A DNA stretch of 64,000 nucleotides from Miscanthus floridulus (lineage: Eukaryota; Streptophyta; Magnoliopsida; Poales; Poaceae). Position 1 is the first letter of the stretch, and each line of letters begins with the position of its first letter. The notes under the pieces were generated by a model. The model had not been told where the DNA came from, made no database searches, and saw only the letters and a program-made list of their open reading frames with translations. Where the stretch lies: assembly GCF_019320115.1 (NCBI RefSeq), contig NC_089593.1, positions 14,226,789-14,290,788 on the forward strand, written 5' to 3'. The translations under genes were made by a program, and so were the position numbers. Shown one piece after another: positions 1-11,624 of this stretch.

Positions 1-561
1 ATCTCTATAAAAGGAGTTGCTCACTGTAGATAATCTACCACTATTTTTAAATAATTATTAATAATGTGGATGCATGTATAGAGTATATGTTACATACATA
101 TGATGGGACCGAACCAAGTACGTTGCACTACTAATCGAGACAATAAATTTATCTCAAAAGAATACAACTCTAGCATAGTTTTAAATCAAATTATCTAAAA
201 TTTGACTAAAATAATTTATAAAAGAATACAAATATTTATTATACCAAATAAGCTTTTCACTATATTCACCATCATGTAATATATTTTCATGATATACATA
301 TTTGGAGTAAAAATATTGGTACTCTTCTCTATAAATTCATCAGTTTGACTAACGAAAAATTTGAAGTTGTATTATTTTTTGTAGAGAGGCAGTGATACAT
401 AGAGACTTCTAGTTGCTTCTACTTTGGTCTATTCTTTGGTTAATTATGTAGTACTCTTCTGAGATATAATGAATTGCCTCATCTAAAAGAAAAATAAAAT
501 CCCTTAGGCTAAATTGTAGCGCAACTTAAAAGGATGCAATTCAAGAGGGATTAAAATGGTA
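1..561. other. AT-rich flank, no gene seen
   Basis: AT-rich sequence with short reading frames only. I see no splice-supported gene, RNA gene or transposon end. Its composition contrasts with the GC-richer retrotransposon nest that starts at 1811, so it probably belongs to the sequence flanking the nested insertions. Confidence 0.6.
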
Positions 562-706
562 CTCCGTCTGTTTCAAATTATAGTTTGTTTTGACTTTTCT
601 AGATACAAAACTTATACTATATATTTAGACATAACTTATATCTAGGCGTACAAAAGCTATATACCTCGAAAACCTTAAAACAACCAATAATTTAATACCG
701 AGGGAG
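562..706. mobile_element. Stowaway-like MITE (Tc1/Mariner type)
   Basis: The left end reads CTCCGTCTGTTTCAAATTAT and the right end ACCGAGGGAG, which together match the grass Stowaway terminal repeat CTCCCTCCGT in inverted form. A TA lies just left of the element at 560-561; the matching right TA is not intact. The body is about 145 bp, AT-rich and non-coding, as is usual for this family. Confidence 0.8.
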
Positions 707-898
707 TCGTTAGTCATAGTTCCCACCACATCATGGCAACAACCATGGTTCCTCTGTAATATATCTTTGATTGTGTGGCAGATCGATTATTATTGGCATT
801 CCAATGGTTAGATCATATATAATATTGATTTCTTTCATATAAATTTCAATTTTGTATTTTGTTTTTTATGGATAGATACTTGTATAAATGAATTCTAA

Positions 899-1139
899 GG
901 CCTCGTTTAGATTGCAAATTTTTACAATTTGGACACTGTAGCACGTTTCGTTTGTATTTGACAAACTTTGTCCGATCATAGACTAACTAGGCTCAAAAGA
1001 TTCGTCTCGTGATTTACAACTAAACTGTGCAATTAGTTATTTTTTTACCTACATTTAATGCTCCATGCATGCGTCCAAAAATTGATGTGATGGAGAGAGA
1101 GTGAAAAAACTTGGAATTTGGAGGTGATCTAAACAAGCC
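899..1139. mobile_element. Tourist-like MITE (PIF/Harbinger type)
   Basis: The 241-bp element starts GGCCTCGTTTAGAT and ends GATCTAAACAAGCC, imperfect inverted repeats. It is bounded by TAA at 896-898 and TAA at 1140-1142, the 3-bp target duplication of PIF/Harbinger elements. The interior resembles a very common panicoid grass MITE by recollection of the family. No coding capacity. Confidence 0.8.
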
Positions 1140-1690
1140 TAAGATCTGATGTAATCAAAGGACAGTTTTGTTTCACTCTGCGCCATATGTCGTCATAGTT
1201 TCGTAAGATGGTGACAAGTGACAACATCTATTTCTTTTTGTTTTCATCTGTTCACACTAATCTGATATTATAGGGTGGTTGGTGGTCCTCCTCAATGAGA
1301 TAGTAGGTGGTGATAATTGCTGCTGCATGTAGCGACAAGACGCTGCTAGCATTGCCGTCTAACGTAAACGTTAACGTGTGTACATACATGTATCTCCTTC
1401 TCCTCTACTTCTCTATTATCAAGTACGAAGAAAACGTGTTACACAGAATCATTTTGTATATACGAGAACTATGAAACACAGATACACCATTAAAACAATC
1501 AAGGAGATTGATGTAATTGAAATATTAGGGCGCCAAGCAGGTGCCGTGAGAGGTCACAGGTGAGGCCAATGAGCTAAGCATAGGTTAGGTAGCAGTTAGA
1601 ATTTTTTAGTGAACAAAACCAACTGGTTCACATCTCCAGTTCTAGCACAAGTGCTCGCATTTACAGCTAGGTATTGGCGGGACTAACCAC
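1140..1690. other. Intergenic sequence, nothing recognised
   Basis: About 550 bp between the MITE and the first CACTA-type repeats. A 61-codon frame starting at 1378 has no recognisable motif and I do not call it. The true left end of the CACTA element should lie somewhere near 1600-1690, but no clear CACTA terminal sequence can be seen. Confidence 0.5.
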
Positions 1691-1810
1691 AGGCACTCGG
1701 CAAAGCCCACAAAACACTCAATAAAGGCTTTGCCGAGTGTAACACTCGGCAAGCAACATACGACATCTACAGTGATGACAAACGTATATTTGCCGAGTAT
1801 TTTCTATCGG
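1691..1810 (-). mobile_element. CACTA transposon, left subterminal fragment
   Basis: Several copies of the motif TTTGCCGAGTGT and its complement ACACTCGGCAAA lie in both orientations (for example 1694-1705, 1728-1740 and 1743-1752). Such arrays are typical of the subterminal regions of a large grass CACTA (En/Spm) group, where the transposon's own protein binds. The same repeats resume at 62414 after retrotransposon A, so both pieces are one element split by the insertion. Orientation is taken from the minus-strand exons at the right edge. Confidence 0.75.
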
Positions 1811-3570
1811 TGTCGGTGTTTCCGAGTTGCCACCAACAAGTAAATTTCTAATATTTGCGCGTCTGACCCGGATGGTGTGCTAAGAGGACACAAGATTTAT
1901 ACTGGTTCGGACAGAATGTCCCTACGTCCAGTTCATTGCTGCTGCTCGTGTTACTAGCACTAAAAGTTCGTAGTAGGGGTTACAAACGGTCGAGAGAGGG
2001 ACGGGTCCCAAGTCTCTGGTGGTGTGTTGCGATGAGTTCTGATCGGTTCAGATTTGAGTCGAGCTCGGATGTGTTCGGATGTGGGATCGATGGTCCGATG
2101 TCCTTCAATTGGACGCCTTGCATTCCCTTTTATAGGCTAAGGGATAGCAGGGGTTACAACGGATGGAAAAGAGGAGAAAATGAGAAGGGGAAGAAGTCCT
2201 CCAGAATCGTCATGTCCTTCTTCTCCTCTATGCGGGTCCCACCGACCCTGTAGACATCAACAGGGATAGCTTCCCATCGCGGTCATGTCTATCACTGGCG
2301 CCACATGTAGGCGTCGTCTGCCGGTCATGGCGCTCCACTTTATCCTGGCAAACATCGTGGTGAACTGACGCTTCTGTCAGTGTTCGTATAAGGGTTAGGC
2401 AGAACAGTACCGGTACATATGACGCTGTTCCTGATGTGAGGCCCCAGGTATGGCCCGTCACGGCCACAGGTTATATCGGGGCGTGCCGGTCACTTCCCTG
2501 GAGTCAGAGCTTTGACCTAGACCCATATGTTTGGACCTAGAGTGGTTGGCGGCGGTATGGGTTTTCGTCGAGCGAGGCGGAGCGTGGACCCAAGGGTCGA
2601 GCGAGGTGGAGCTTGGACCCGAGGGTCAGGCGAGGCGGAGCCCTGCCGTCAGAGGTCGGGCGAGGCAGAACTAGCCCAGAGGTTGGGCGAGGCGGAGCGT
2701 GGACCCAAGGGTCGGGCGAGGCAGAGCTTGGACCCGAGGGTCAGGCGAGGCAGAGCCCTACCCTAGAGGTCGGGTGAGGCAAAGCCAGCCCTCGGAGGTT
2801 GGGCGAGGTAGAGCATGGACCCAAGGGTTGGGCGAGGCAGAGCTGGCCTTCGAAAGTCGGGCGAGGAGGAGCGCAGACCCAAGGGTCGGGCGAGACGGAG
2901 CTTGAACCCGAGGGTCGGGTGAGGCGGAGCCATGCCCTTAGAGGTTAGGCGAGGCGAAGCCAGTCCTCAGAGGTCGAGCGAGGCAGAGCGCGGACCTAAG
3001 GGTTGGGCGAGGCAGAGCTGGCCCTTGGAGGTCGGGCGAGGAGGAGCATGGACCCAAGGGTCAGGTGAGGCATAGCTTGGACTTGAGGGTCGGGCGAGGT
3101 GGAGCCCTGCCCTCAGAGGTCAGGCGAGGCAAAGCCAGCCCTCGGAGGTCAGGCAAGGTGGAGCATGGACCCAAGGGTCGGGTGAGGTGGAGCTGGCCCT
3201 TGGAGGTCGAGTGAGGAGGAGCATGGACCCAAGGGTCAGGCGGGGCGGAGCTTGGACCCGAGGGTCAGGCGAGGCGGAGCCCTGCCCTCAGAGTTCAGTC
3301 GAGGCAGAACTGGCCCTCAGAGGTCGGGCGAGGAGGAGCGTGGACCCAAGGGTTGGGCGAGGCAGAGCTTGGACTCGAGGGTTAGGCGAGGCAGAGCCCT
3401 GCCCTCATAGTTCGGTCGAGGCGGAACCAGCCCTCAGAGACCAGGTGAGGCAGAGCTTGCATACCTAGGGATCGGCAAGAGCTGAAGTCAAGCCCTTGGC
3501 CACTCGGATGAATTAACATTGACAGTTATTAGCTCCTTCTCTTCAGGTACCATGGTATTGGTCCTCGACA
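1811..3570 (-). repeat. Element A 3' LTR
   Basis: This 1760-bp LTR begins TGTCGGTGTTTCCGAG and ends GTCCTCGACA on the plus strand. It matches 60693-62408 at both ends and along its length. A TATAAAA box is present on the minus strand at 2138-2144. About half of its length is a degenerate 30-bp GC-rich tandem array, annotated separately. Confidence 0.93.
2560..3465. repeat. 30-bp GC-rich tandem repeat array inside LTR
   Basis: About 30 degenerate copies of a unit close to GTCGGGCGAGGCGGAGC followed by a variable TTGGACCCGAGG-like half. Because 30 is divisible by three, several frames stay open and look like coding sequence, but these are by-products of the repeat. The partner LTR has the same array at about 61430-62310, and element C's LTR has a shorter relative at about 23705-23885. 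Confidence 0.85.
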
Positions 3571-3585
3571 GTAGCCCCCGAGCCT
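3571..3585 (-). other. Element A polypurine tract
   Basis: Read on the minus strand, GGCTCGGGGGCTAC lies directly before the 3' LTR. This is the purine-rich primer site for plus-strand DNA synthesis and confirms that A points leftward. Confidence 0.85.
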
Positions 3586-4272
3586 GCGGAGGAGTAGGAT
3601 ACTCCTTCAGAGGCTTTTTCAAATGGGAGGACTCTGAGGGCCCTGGCCTTCTTTTGTCACCATGGCATGTCTAGGGGACAGTGATTCCCTATCATCGAGG
3701 TCGGACCCTTCGTGGGTATGGCCATGAGATTTGGTGGGTTGTTAGCTGGCTAGTTCGAGTGGGGTCCCGACATCCTGTTCATGGGGATCTGGCTAGGGCC
3801 ATCTTGGTGACCTACTTTAGATTCTTAGCAGTCAATCCATATAGTTCTTGGTTCCGTCCGACCAGTCCCAAGGGCTCTCTTCCTTTCTTCAGGAAAAAAC
3901 CATGGATCGTACCCGGCTGAGACTCGATTGTGGGCCGCTATGTCTGTGGCGCTCATGAGCCTGGGTACTAGCTGCTTGCAGGCTCATCCCTTTCCTTCCC
4001 TTATCTTAAGGGTGCTTGGAGCGGTTGTCGAACCCGTCGATGGGCCAACCTTTGAACTGCTGGGCCTAGGCGGGCCGTGGAGGTTTTTTCTGATCCGTAT
4101 TCCTCTTACTTGTGATGAGTCATGGCCCGTCTAGAGAGGCAAAACGTCTGGTGAGTTTTCCGCGGGGGATGACAGAGATTGCGTGCTCACTTCCCATGGC
4201 GGGACATTGTGGTAGATCATGGGAGGCACAAAGATCTAGGTGGACGGTTGGTTTCCTCACATCCGCCGCCCC

Positions 4273-4279
4273 TATAAAA
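4273..4279 (+). promoter_or_regulatory. TATA box of element A antisense ORF
   Basis: TATAAAA lies 138 bp upstream of the ATG at 4417, on the strand opposite to gag-pol. The four other elements have a TATA-like box at a comparable distance before their antisense ORF, which supports a promoter role. Between the PPT and this box (3586-4272) I see no gene. Confidence 0.6.
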
Positions 4280-4416
4280 CCAAAGGGTTCACCCCTAGGG
4301 TTCCATACCTTGCATCCTTGCCTCCGCAGCCACGACCGTAATCACCAATCGCCTAGGGTTCCTCGTCTCTGCATCCCCGCCACCGTTGAGCCCGTATCCA
4401 GCCGCCCCCACCTCCA

Positions 4417-5275
4417 ATGGATCCATGGTGCCGCTCTGACATCACTTTCCAGTGCATGGAAGGTCTCGTCCATCGCAGTCTTCTCCGTGCATGGACCTCG
4501 GCCGAGGATTGGCTGCTGCCTAGCGAGGAGGAGCTGTCATCACTGCCCAATGACTACATAGTGTCCTTCGTGACCCCTACCCATAGATTTCTCTAGGGGC
4601 TACTACACTACTACAAGATCGAGCTGCAGCATCTCAACCCCAACGAGATCCAGCAAATGGTGGCGTTCGTTGCCCTATGCGAGGGATTCCTAGGGATTAG
4701 CCCCACTTCAATCTATGGAGGTACTTCTTTGTCATCACCCTCCAGAAGGAGAGGGAGAAGAGCGATAGGCAGGAACTACACATGCCGATGGGGTGTGCCG
4801 GCATCTAGCTCTAGAACAACTGGGTCAACGAGTATCCATCGATGCGTCTGTCGATGTCCAACAAGGGGTGGCATTTGCAATGGTTCTACCTCAAGAACGA
4901 CGCCATCGACCCTCTGCTGGAGTTCACCGGACGCCTGATCGAAGAGGTCCTAGAGTCATGGAGGAAGTGGGGTGTCTCGGAGAAGGATAAGAAGAAGATC
5001 CAGGACCATATCGCCGCCATCCATATCCTGAAGGAGAGCAGCCTGAAGGGGTCGGGTGTCATCGGGGCTACCACGCAAGGAGGGTGGCGCCATTGATGAT
5101 GCGCGTGCTCTCACTGTATGCGATGGCGCCTGAGGCGTCGTTCAATGGAACAGTGCTTGCTGAGGGAGCGCTCCCCCACTCCAAGGTCACGCAATGCATC
5201 AAGGAGGTGATGGAGCCTTTGCGGGATGATGCTAGGGTCGTAGGCTTGGTAGCGAAATTAATGCTCGTAAAGTAA
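4417..5275 (+). pseudogene. Element A antisense ORF, Transposase_28-type, broken
   Basis: A reading frame on the strand opposite to gag-pol, between integrase and the 3' LTR. It starts MDPWCRSD. The segment around GLLHYYKIELQHLNPNEIQ and FVALCEGFLGI matches the Pfam family Transposase_28 ('putative gypsy type transposon'), known from extra ORFs of Tat-lineage grass retrotransposons; its biochemical role is unknown. A TAG interrupts it at the FLxGL motif. A frameshift follows the GISP segment (about 4710-4740), and another lies near 5080 before RRVAPLMM. The later part (WHLQWFYLKND and LPHSKVTQCIKEVMEP) aligns with element C's copy. There is no sign of the introns or coiled-coil half seen in B, D and E. 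Confidence 0.75.
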
Positions 5276-5808
5276 GGGTGGCTCGTCTCTCGGCAGCGAC
5301 TTTGAGCCATTCAATTGACCTGGGCATAGGATTTAGCTCGATGGTAAGAGTGATGGGTTTGGGGAGCTCTTACCGGATATGATCGAGCAGGATACGGGTT
5401 CGTCGTTCATGATAGGGCCGGCATAACCCACATGGGGCATCCTACTGCTCCCTACCTGTTTCTTAGCAGTGGCCGAGCCATCCGATCGACTTGCGTTACC
5501 TACTGAGACAAGACTTACCTATGGAGATAGAGGATGAGAACATCCCGCGCAAGAATTTAGTTAGGCAGATAAGCCAGGCAGAGAACTTGTAATAAATGGA
5601 CAAGCTCTTAAATTATGTTATAGCAAAACAGTTTTAGCCCTTCTCCCCTTTTTGTGTAAAAATGTTAGTGCATTCCGACCCTTCTTGTCGTTATGGTCGT
5701 AAAGCTCAGGGTGCAGGTGAACAAACTCTAATCATGCTAGTGAGCGAAGGCGTCGTAGCCGCTGAGGCGTAGGTCTCTCATAGTCCGACCAGTTATAGTC
5801 AAAGCCTA
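5276..5808. other. Element A non-coding 3' region, first part
   Basis: No gene seen. The last 110 bp (about 5695-5808) resembles about 18785-18895 on the other side of element B: both contain a GAAGGCGTCGTAGCCGCTGAGG-like stretch (differing in several bases) followed by GAGGCGTAGGT. Element A therefore already had an internal direct repeat here before B landed between the two copies. Confidence 0.6.
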
Positions 5809-6279
5809 TGTCGACAAAATATGATCGGCAGTCTACCTAGGGGTATGCCCAAGGTAGTAGATTATCGGTAGACAGATGCGCAAGCTACAAACAAGATGGT
5901 GACGCAAGACAGACACGAGGTTTTATCTAGGTTCGGCCGCCATGAAGGCGTAATACCTATGTCCTGCGTCTGATTGTATTGTTGTATGTCAATGAGAGAT
6001 GTTTTTGAGAGGGGTCCCTTGCTCGCCTTATATAGTCTGGGGGGCAGGGTTGCAGATCTGGAAACTAATCCTAACCAGTTATAATTGCCATAGGTGGCCG
6101 GATAAGGATTCCTATTCTAACCGACCAGGATCTTGCTTGATCTCCAAGTCTGCCTTGATTCCTTGCACGGGACTCTAAGCAGATTGGCTGGGCCACGCGT
6201 CTTCTTCTAGTGGGCCAGACCCCCTGGTCCGGGCCAGCCTAAGCCTAGCCGTAAGGGTATAGGGGTTAATACCCCCATA
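5809..6279 (-). repeat. Element B 3' LTR
   Basis: Runs from TGTCGACAAAATATGATC to GGGGTTAATACCCCCATA. It pairs with 18201-18670. A TATATAA box lies on the minus strand at 6028-6034. The canonical terminal CA is TA here, a C-to-T change. Confidence 0.95.
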
Positions 6280-6293
6280 GCTAGTCCCCGAGC
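6280..6293 (-). other. Element B polypurine tract
   Basis: On the minus strand GCTCGGGGACTAGC abuts the 3' LTR. The same string precedes the 3' LTR of D. Confidence 0.85.
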
Positions 6294-7127
6294 ACCATGT
6301 ATTATGCTGCGACATGCCATTTGATCTCCTTTGGCTAATGCGATCCATCTTCATGTCATCTCCAACTGGTTGAAACATTGACCAAGTGAATGTGCCAGTA
6401 TTCTGGTCAGAACAAAGAGCAGTAGACCACGATTATAGCCAAAGATTCCGATTGTCCGAAGAATGCATGGTGCTCTTAAAGAAAAAAGAAAAAGATTTCT
6501 TTCCTGATCAAGTGTGCCCACTTGTATTTCTAAAAAGAAATGTAAGTAACCCTTGTACAATAGTAGTTATGACCAACAGTTAGAGCGTAGGGGTCGATAA
6601 AAGAAACACATTCACCGCAAGGTGAAGTGTGCCCACTTAGTCCCCGATCCTAGTAGTAGGTGACGCAGGCATGTGGTGCCAGGGTCTAAAAAGAATTCGC
6701 AATTAAGTTGAGAATCCAATCGTCATACAAGCGATACGAGATGCACCGGCAGGTGCATCGTATCGATGTAGTCCCCGAGCTTGCTAGAAGGCGAGGTATA
6801 AGTCTTGTAGCAAGGTCTAAGTGAGAAAAAATAAATGCTCTCAACTGTATGCGAGTACTGATCACATGTAGCCAAGGAGAGTGGTCGGGGCAGTCCCCGA
6901 GCAAAGCATAGGTAAATGACGAATCCTTGAGAATAATCGTAGTCAGTTTAGTCCCCGAGCACGAGGGCGATCGAGACAGTCCCGAGCACGAGAGTGGTCG
7001 GAATAGTCCCCGAGCACGATAGTGGTCTAGATGGTCCCCGAGCACGATGGTGGTCTGGACAGTCCCTGAGCACGATGGTGGTCTGGACAGTCCCCGAGCA
7101 CTAGGGTGGTCTGGATAATCCCCAAGC
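6280..7127 (-). repeat. Array of PPT-like motifs and hairpins before element B 3' LTR
   Basis: The motif AGTCCCCGAGC (minus strand GCTCGGGGACT) recurs about eleven times, including near 6283, 6640, 6770, 6893 and 6950. From about 6950 to 7127 it forms a tandem array of 27-29 bp units. Two inverted repeats lie within: 6607-6631 (CACATTCACC, loop GCAA, GGTGAAGTGTG) and 6732-6765 around GATGCACC-GGCA-GGTGCATC. No coding sequence is convincing; frames across it are by-products of the repeats. Confidence 0.75.
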
Positions 7128-7601
7128 ACAAAAAGTGTGATCAAAAACCATATGCCACTTGTACTATTATTTCTTGTATTTATTTATTTATTTGCTCTGA
7201 CAAGTCCGATCTGACACATCTGGTCAAAGAAGTAGACGGGTATAGCACATCATACTGCCTTTTTGTCTTGTCAAGCAAACAGTTGCGTGGCACCTGTCAG
7301 TAGGTGCGTCAGCGTGGGCCCTCCCACACTGGCAACGAAGAGGCACATATATTGGTGTAGATCTTGAGGCTATGAAAACAACCGTCTACAACATGTGCGC
7401 ACATCTCTCAAGAATCCCGGGTAGACGAAACAGCATAACTCTTGGGTTAAATACAATATAGGATAGGTAAGTTACTTTTTACTGAACACCATTGCCATTC
7501 GCAACCGCAGCTTTCTTCTTCCTCTCGCCAACCCTAATACATCCGAAATCGCCACCAATCAATCCGCCACCATTTCCTCATTCACCAGCAAGGCCAGATT
7601 C

Positions 7602-10600
7602 ATGGCAAAAAGTGATGCACAGAAGAAAGTAGGGGTCATGGTGAAGGAATGGTGGAAATCAAGAAGCAACAAGCAGACCATTGAAGACCTCATCACCATG
7701 GGGGTACTCCACAACAAGGAGTTCGTAGGATGGCATGCACCGGAGGGCGAGGGGTACCCCGATCCACAACCAGGTGAGATCATGGTGTTCGAAGACTTCT
7801 TTAAACGGGGATTTGGGGTTCCGGTACATCTGTTTCTTTAAGGGCTCTGTCTTTACTATGAGATTGGGATTTGCAATCTGCATCCCAACTCGATCCTCCT
7901 TGTCGCCACGTTTATACATCTCTGTGAAGCATATGGCGGCTTCTAGCCCCATTTCGATTTTTTCCGCCATCTTTTCTGTCTGTGGAAGAAAGGAAGCAGT
8001 GGTTCGAAGATAGCCAGGGGTATGTACCTCAACCTCCGTGATGGCATGAAAGCTCAGTACCTGAACTGCCCATGGAACACGTCGCTCGATGACTGGTAGA
8101 AGAAATGGTTCTACATCCGCGAAGAGCCGAACACGATCATGCTGTGCGACGTGGGCTACATTCCGAAGAAGAGGACAAGTTGGTCGGAGAAACCCGAGCA
8201 CCTGGAACAGATTCCAGAAATATTTGGAATGATCCCGTGGAAAAAACTGGATGGTCCAAGCATGGTCGGGAGCTTCATCAGCCAATGGATCTAGCCCTAC
8301 CAGAGGAGAGTTCATCCTAGCTATGAGTATCAAGGGAGTGCAGACCCGACGAGGATGAGGCAGGGGGCGCTTGACAAAATCGAAGTCAAAGCCAGAATTG
8401 GCGAGCTATTTAACTTAGCCGATGCAAATTATGCCAGATTGAGTGACATCGAGCATGCTTTCAAGCTTGCCCGACCTCCCCCAAAGGCAACTCGTCTTGC
8501 CCTATGCCCGTAGTCTTATATTATGGTAGGATAAGTGGAAACTTACTGTGTTCACTCATTTTTGTTACCCAGGTTAATTGTCGGGATAGAGCGACAGTGT
8601 TTGTGTCGCCACCCCCTGGAGTGGAGTGGCCACAAGGAGCTGGTCTAACTACCTAGACCAGCATCAAGATTGAGGACGAGGACATCGATTGGGTGGTGCT
8701 CAGAGCTGGAGAGGAGGTAGCGGCCCTAGCCGCTGGTAAGCAGCCGGCTGCCCCCAAACAGTCGAAGAAGAGATCAGCAGCCACCCTGCTCACCGAGGGG
8801 GGGCGCTAAATATCAATGAGCCCGAGGGGGCCCAGAGGAGAACCCGGCCAGCAAGCGTCAACAGACGATTTTTGCCTGGTCGAACGATGATGAAAAGGAG
8901 GGAGAGGATGCAGACACCTTTCAACTTGTCCCTCGAAAGAGGAGGAAGCAACTGGAGTCGATGGAGCAAGGTGTCTCCTCCATGCCTATGGGACCCACAT
9001 CACCGACGGCAGTGAAGGACGTAGCCAGGTCGACCTCAGGAGTACCTAGGCAAGGAATGCGACTGGCGACGGAAACGACAACTCGACCGAGCACACCACC
9101 AACCACTGTAGCGTGAAGGACAAGCGGCGGAGGGGTCGAGCACCAAGGCCCAGTGATAGTGCTGGATGTAGAAAGAGACTAGGAGTCACCCGCACAGCAC
9201 GTGGAGCAAGTATGGCCAAAAGGATGCGCCTTTGCCACATCATTCTGCGCTTCCAACATGTAAGTATTTGTAACCTTATTATAAGTTAGCAATTTGCATT
9301 TAATATGGTTGCTTTCTGAACTTATCTCAGATGTACTAGCTCGGCGTCCACCGAAAGTCCAGACCAGCTAGCCAGAAGTGGCATGGCACCGCCAATAAGG
9401 GCAGAGCAGACCGCCCAGTAGCCGACCACTGAGGAACCCATAGTAGAAGATCCGTTAGGGCCTTAGCAAGCAAACAGTCAGACAACAGTCACCGAGCAGG
9501 TGGTCGAGGGAACAGCCGAGCCGGGCATGAGTGCCCCGAGCACTAAACCTGCTGAGGGCAACACCTCAGCGTCAAAAGTAACAGAGCAGACCGAGGAGCA
9601 GCGGACAGAGGTGAGAGCACAGACCACGTTTATCGATGCTGCAGCCCGTGGGAAGGCTGTGGTGATCACAGATGCTGCTGACATCGGACCAGAACCGGGA
9701 CCCGAAGAAGGGCCCAAAGAGGACGAAGTGGAGGAGGTTTTGGGCCATCCACAAGATAAGCGACAACATGTATATGTGTCGCATTGGCGGAACGACCAAT
9801 GGGTTGTCCATGAGGAAATCTTGGAGGTCGAAGAAACCAAGAAAGTTGAACGGGCAGCGAAACGGCTTGTGACGGAGGTGCAGGTAAGCTTTGCTTCACC
9901 CCCTAATCTTGCTGTCTAGTCATAGCTGTCTTACTTAGCTATCTGGACATAGGACTTAATGAAGACCGCAAGATACCGCAAGAGATGCTTCGACCAGATC
10001 GAGGGGATCACTGCAAGCAATAAGGAGCTGATAGCGGAGGTGGAACGCTTGCGCCAGCGATTTGAAGCCGCCAATCATGAAAAGACATTGCAAGAGTCCT
10101 AGAACCAGAACCTGGTCATCTAGCTCAGTAATAAAGAGCGGGAAAGAACAAGTAAGTAGCCATTTTATCATAACGACTACTGACAAGTGCTGTTGCATTG
10201 TTGGTAGTAATAGCTGTAGTGCAGGCTTAGAAGCCGAAGTGATCCGTCTCTGAGAGGAGAACAATCATGGGTCGTGGAGTGTGATCGCCTAAAAGAGGAC
10301 AACAGAAAACTGGTGCAAGACCAGTCATAGCTCTGGGACCACACGACCAAGATGACAAAGGAGCTAAAAGGTAGGTTGTCCAACCGCCTTTGCTCGTTTT
10401 TGTCGCCTACCGTAATTTGTAGTGGTCTATCGTTTTAATAGCATGTGTGGTTTGTAGTTATAAAAATCAATGCAAAGAAACATCTGGAGGCCATGATGAA
10501 GGACCGTGATGGCTGGAAAGCACAATGCCAAGAGATCACCAAGGACCATGACACCTAGAAAAGCCGGTCCCAGGAGTTGGCAAAGGGCATTCTACCAGTC

Positions 10601-11104
10601 CTTAACCTCATTGATCCAGCACTAGCAGAAGATGTGCCAAGGACGCCTAGCTAGGGTTGATCGAGAGATGCCAAAAGGCATGGGGATGGTTCCAGGAGTT
10701 CGTGAAGGAGGCAGGAGAATACATAGGTGCACATGTGCTGAGCATGGTACGTGCTCACTACCCCTTGATCGATCTCAAGCGCCTGGAGGCTGGTACCCGA
10801 AGGAGGTAGATCTAGACAAAGCTGAGGAGCTACAGATGACTCAGCTGGACTTGTCGGTGAAGATAATTGGCGATATTAACCTGTGTGGAGGTGCGACACC
10901 ACCCATACAAGGAATGCCATCAACAAGTTAGCTGGGAGCGCCATCATTTTCAAGCCAACCGGCGAAGCCTGTGGTCTCAACCAGCCAGGCATCGGCGGGG
11001 CCATCTTCTTCAGCTCGATCAGTGCCAGAGTCTTCAAGACCCTTGCACGACGTCAGGCCCAGCGAGTAGCAGGTGCCGCGTGCCCCGACCAGCCAATAAT
11101 ATAG
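7602..11104 (+). pseudogene. Element B antisense ORF, six predicted exons, broken
   Basis: Opposite strand to gag-pol. Starts MAKSDAQKK. Exon 1 holds the Transposase_28-like block: FEDFFKRGFGVPVH, then GLCLYYEIGICNLHPNSIL and TFIHLCEAYGGF. Predicted exons by comparison with D: 7602-8486, 8573-9259, 9331-9883, 9953-10151, 10225-10370, 10458 to about 11104. Donors read GTAAG or GTAGG except the first, where GC stands in place of GT; acceptors are AG. Exon 2 is rich in Arg/Lys near RKRRKQ, which may be a nuclear signal (inference). Exons 4-6 are heptad-like and charged, suggesting coiled coil. A TAA at the FLxGL motif and later stops disable it. Function unknown. A TATA-like AT-rich box lies near 7445-7457. 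Confidence 0.72.
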
Positions 11105-11624
11105 GCTATAGCTATAGAAGAAGATGTAGTTCTGTTATTGTAAACTTGGACCTTTTCAGGCAAGCTTGTAATAACGTAACTGTATATCAACATAAGCTTG
11201 TTTGTTTTGTAGAAAACGTGTTTAAGCTCGAATATCATTTTGATGTAACTAAGTTAGAACGTGTTGGCGTTTTGTTTAGTTGTATCAGTTTAGTCGACAC
11301 ATCATCCTAGAAGGTTTGTATGGCCCTGGTTTGTCTTGTGGTCGGAGTGTAAGGTGCGTAGCTTGTGCACACGTAGAAACACACAAGTCAAACCAGAGAG
11401 CACATGCCGATCACCCATAGCATAGAGAGAGGATCCCATGCACGCGTTGGGAGGAACCGGAGACAGGGCCTGCTCTAAAAACCCGAGTGTGAATGGTGGT
11501 CGGTTTTAACTGGTTGAGTTAGAATAACAATAGACTTCAAAGTGACACATTAGAGTGGTCAGAGAAATCATAATAGCTTTATTGAAATAAATTGAAAGTA
11601 CAAGAGGGGTACATATCTTAGTAG
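11105..11624. other. Spacer between antisense ORF and integrase ends, element B
   Basis: Convergent gene ends meet here: the antisense ORF from the left and pol from the right. Short AATAAA-like stretches occur (for example TTTATTGAAATAAATTG near 11578-11594) and could serve as polyadenylation signals for either strand. No gene seen. Confidence 0.5.

Noticed and set aside
2560..3465. Regularly spaced repeats resembling a CRISPR array
   Set aside because: Units are contiguous, degenerate and lack unique spacers; the context is a plant LTR.
2527..3468. Several 60-95-codon frames with RGGAWTRGSGEAEP-like repeats on the plus strand
   Set aside because: They are by-products of the 30-bp LTR tandem array, open because the unit length is divisible by three; the same happens at 61412-62349.
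7659..8333. 224-codon frame on the minus strand
   Set aside because: It is the complement of exon 1 of element B's antisense ORF, which has the family motifs; this frame has none.
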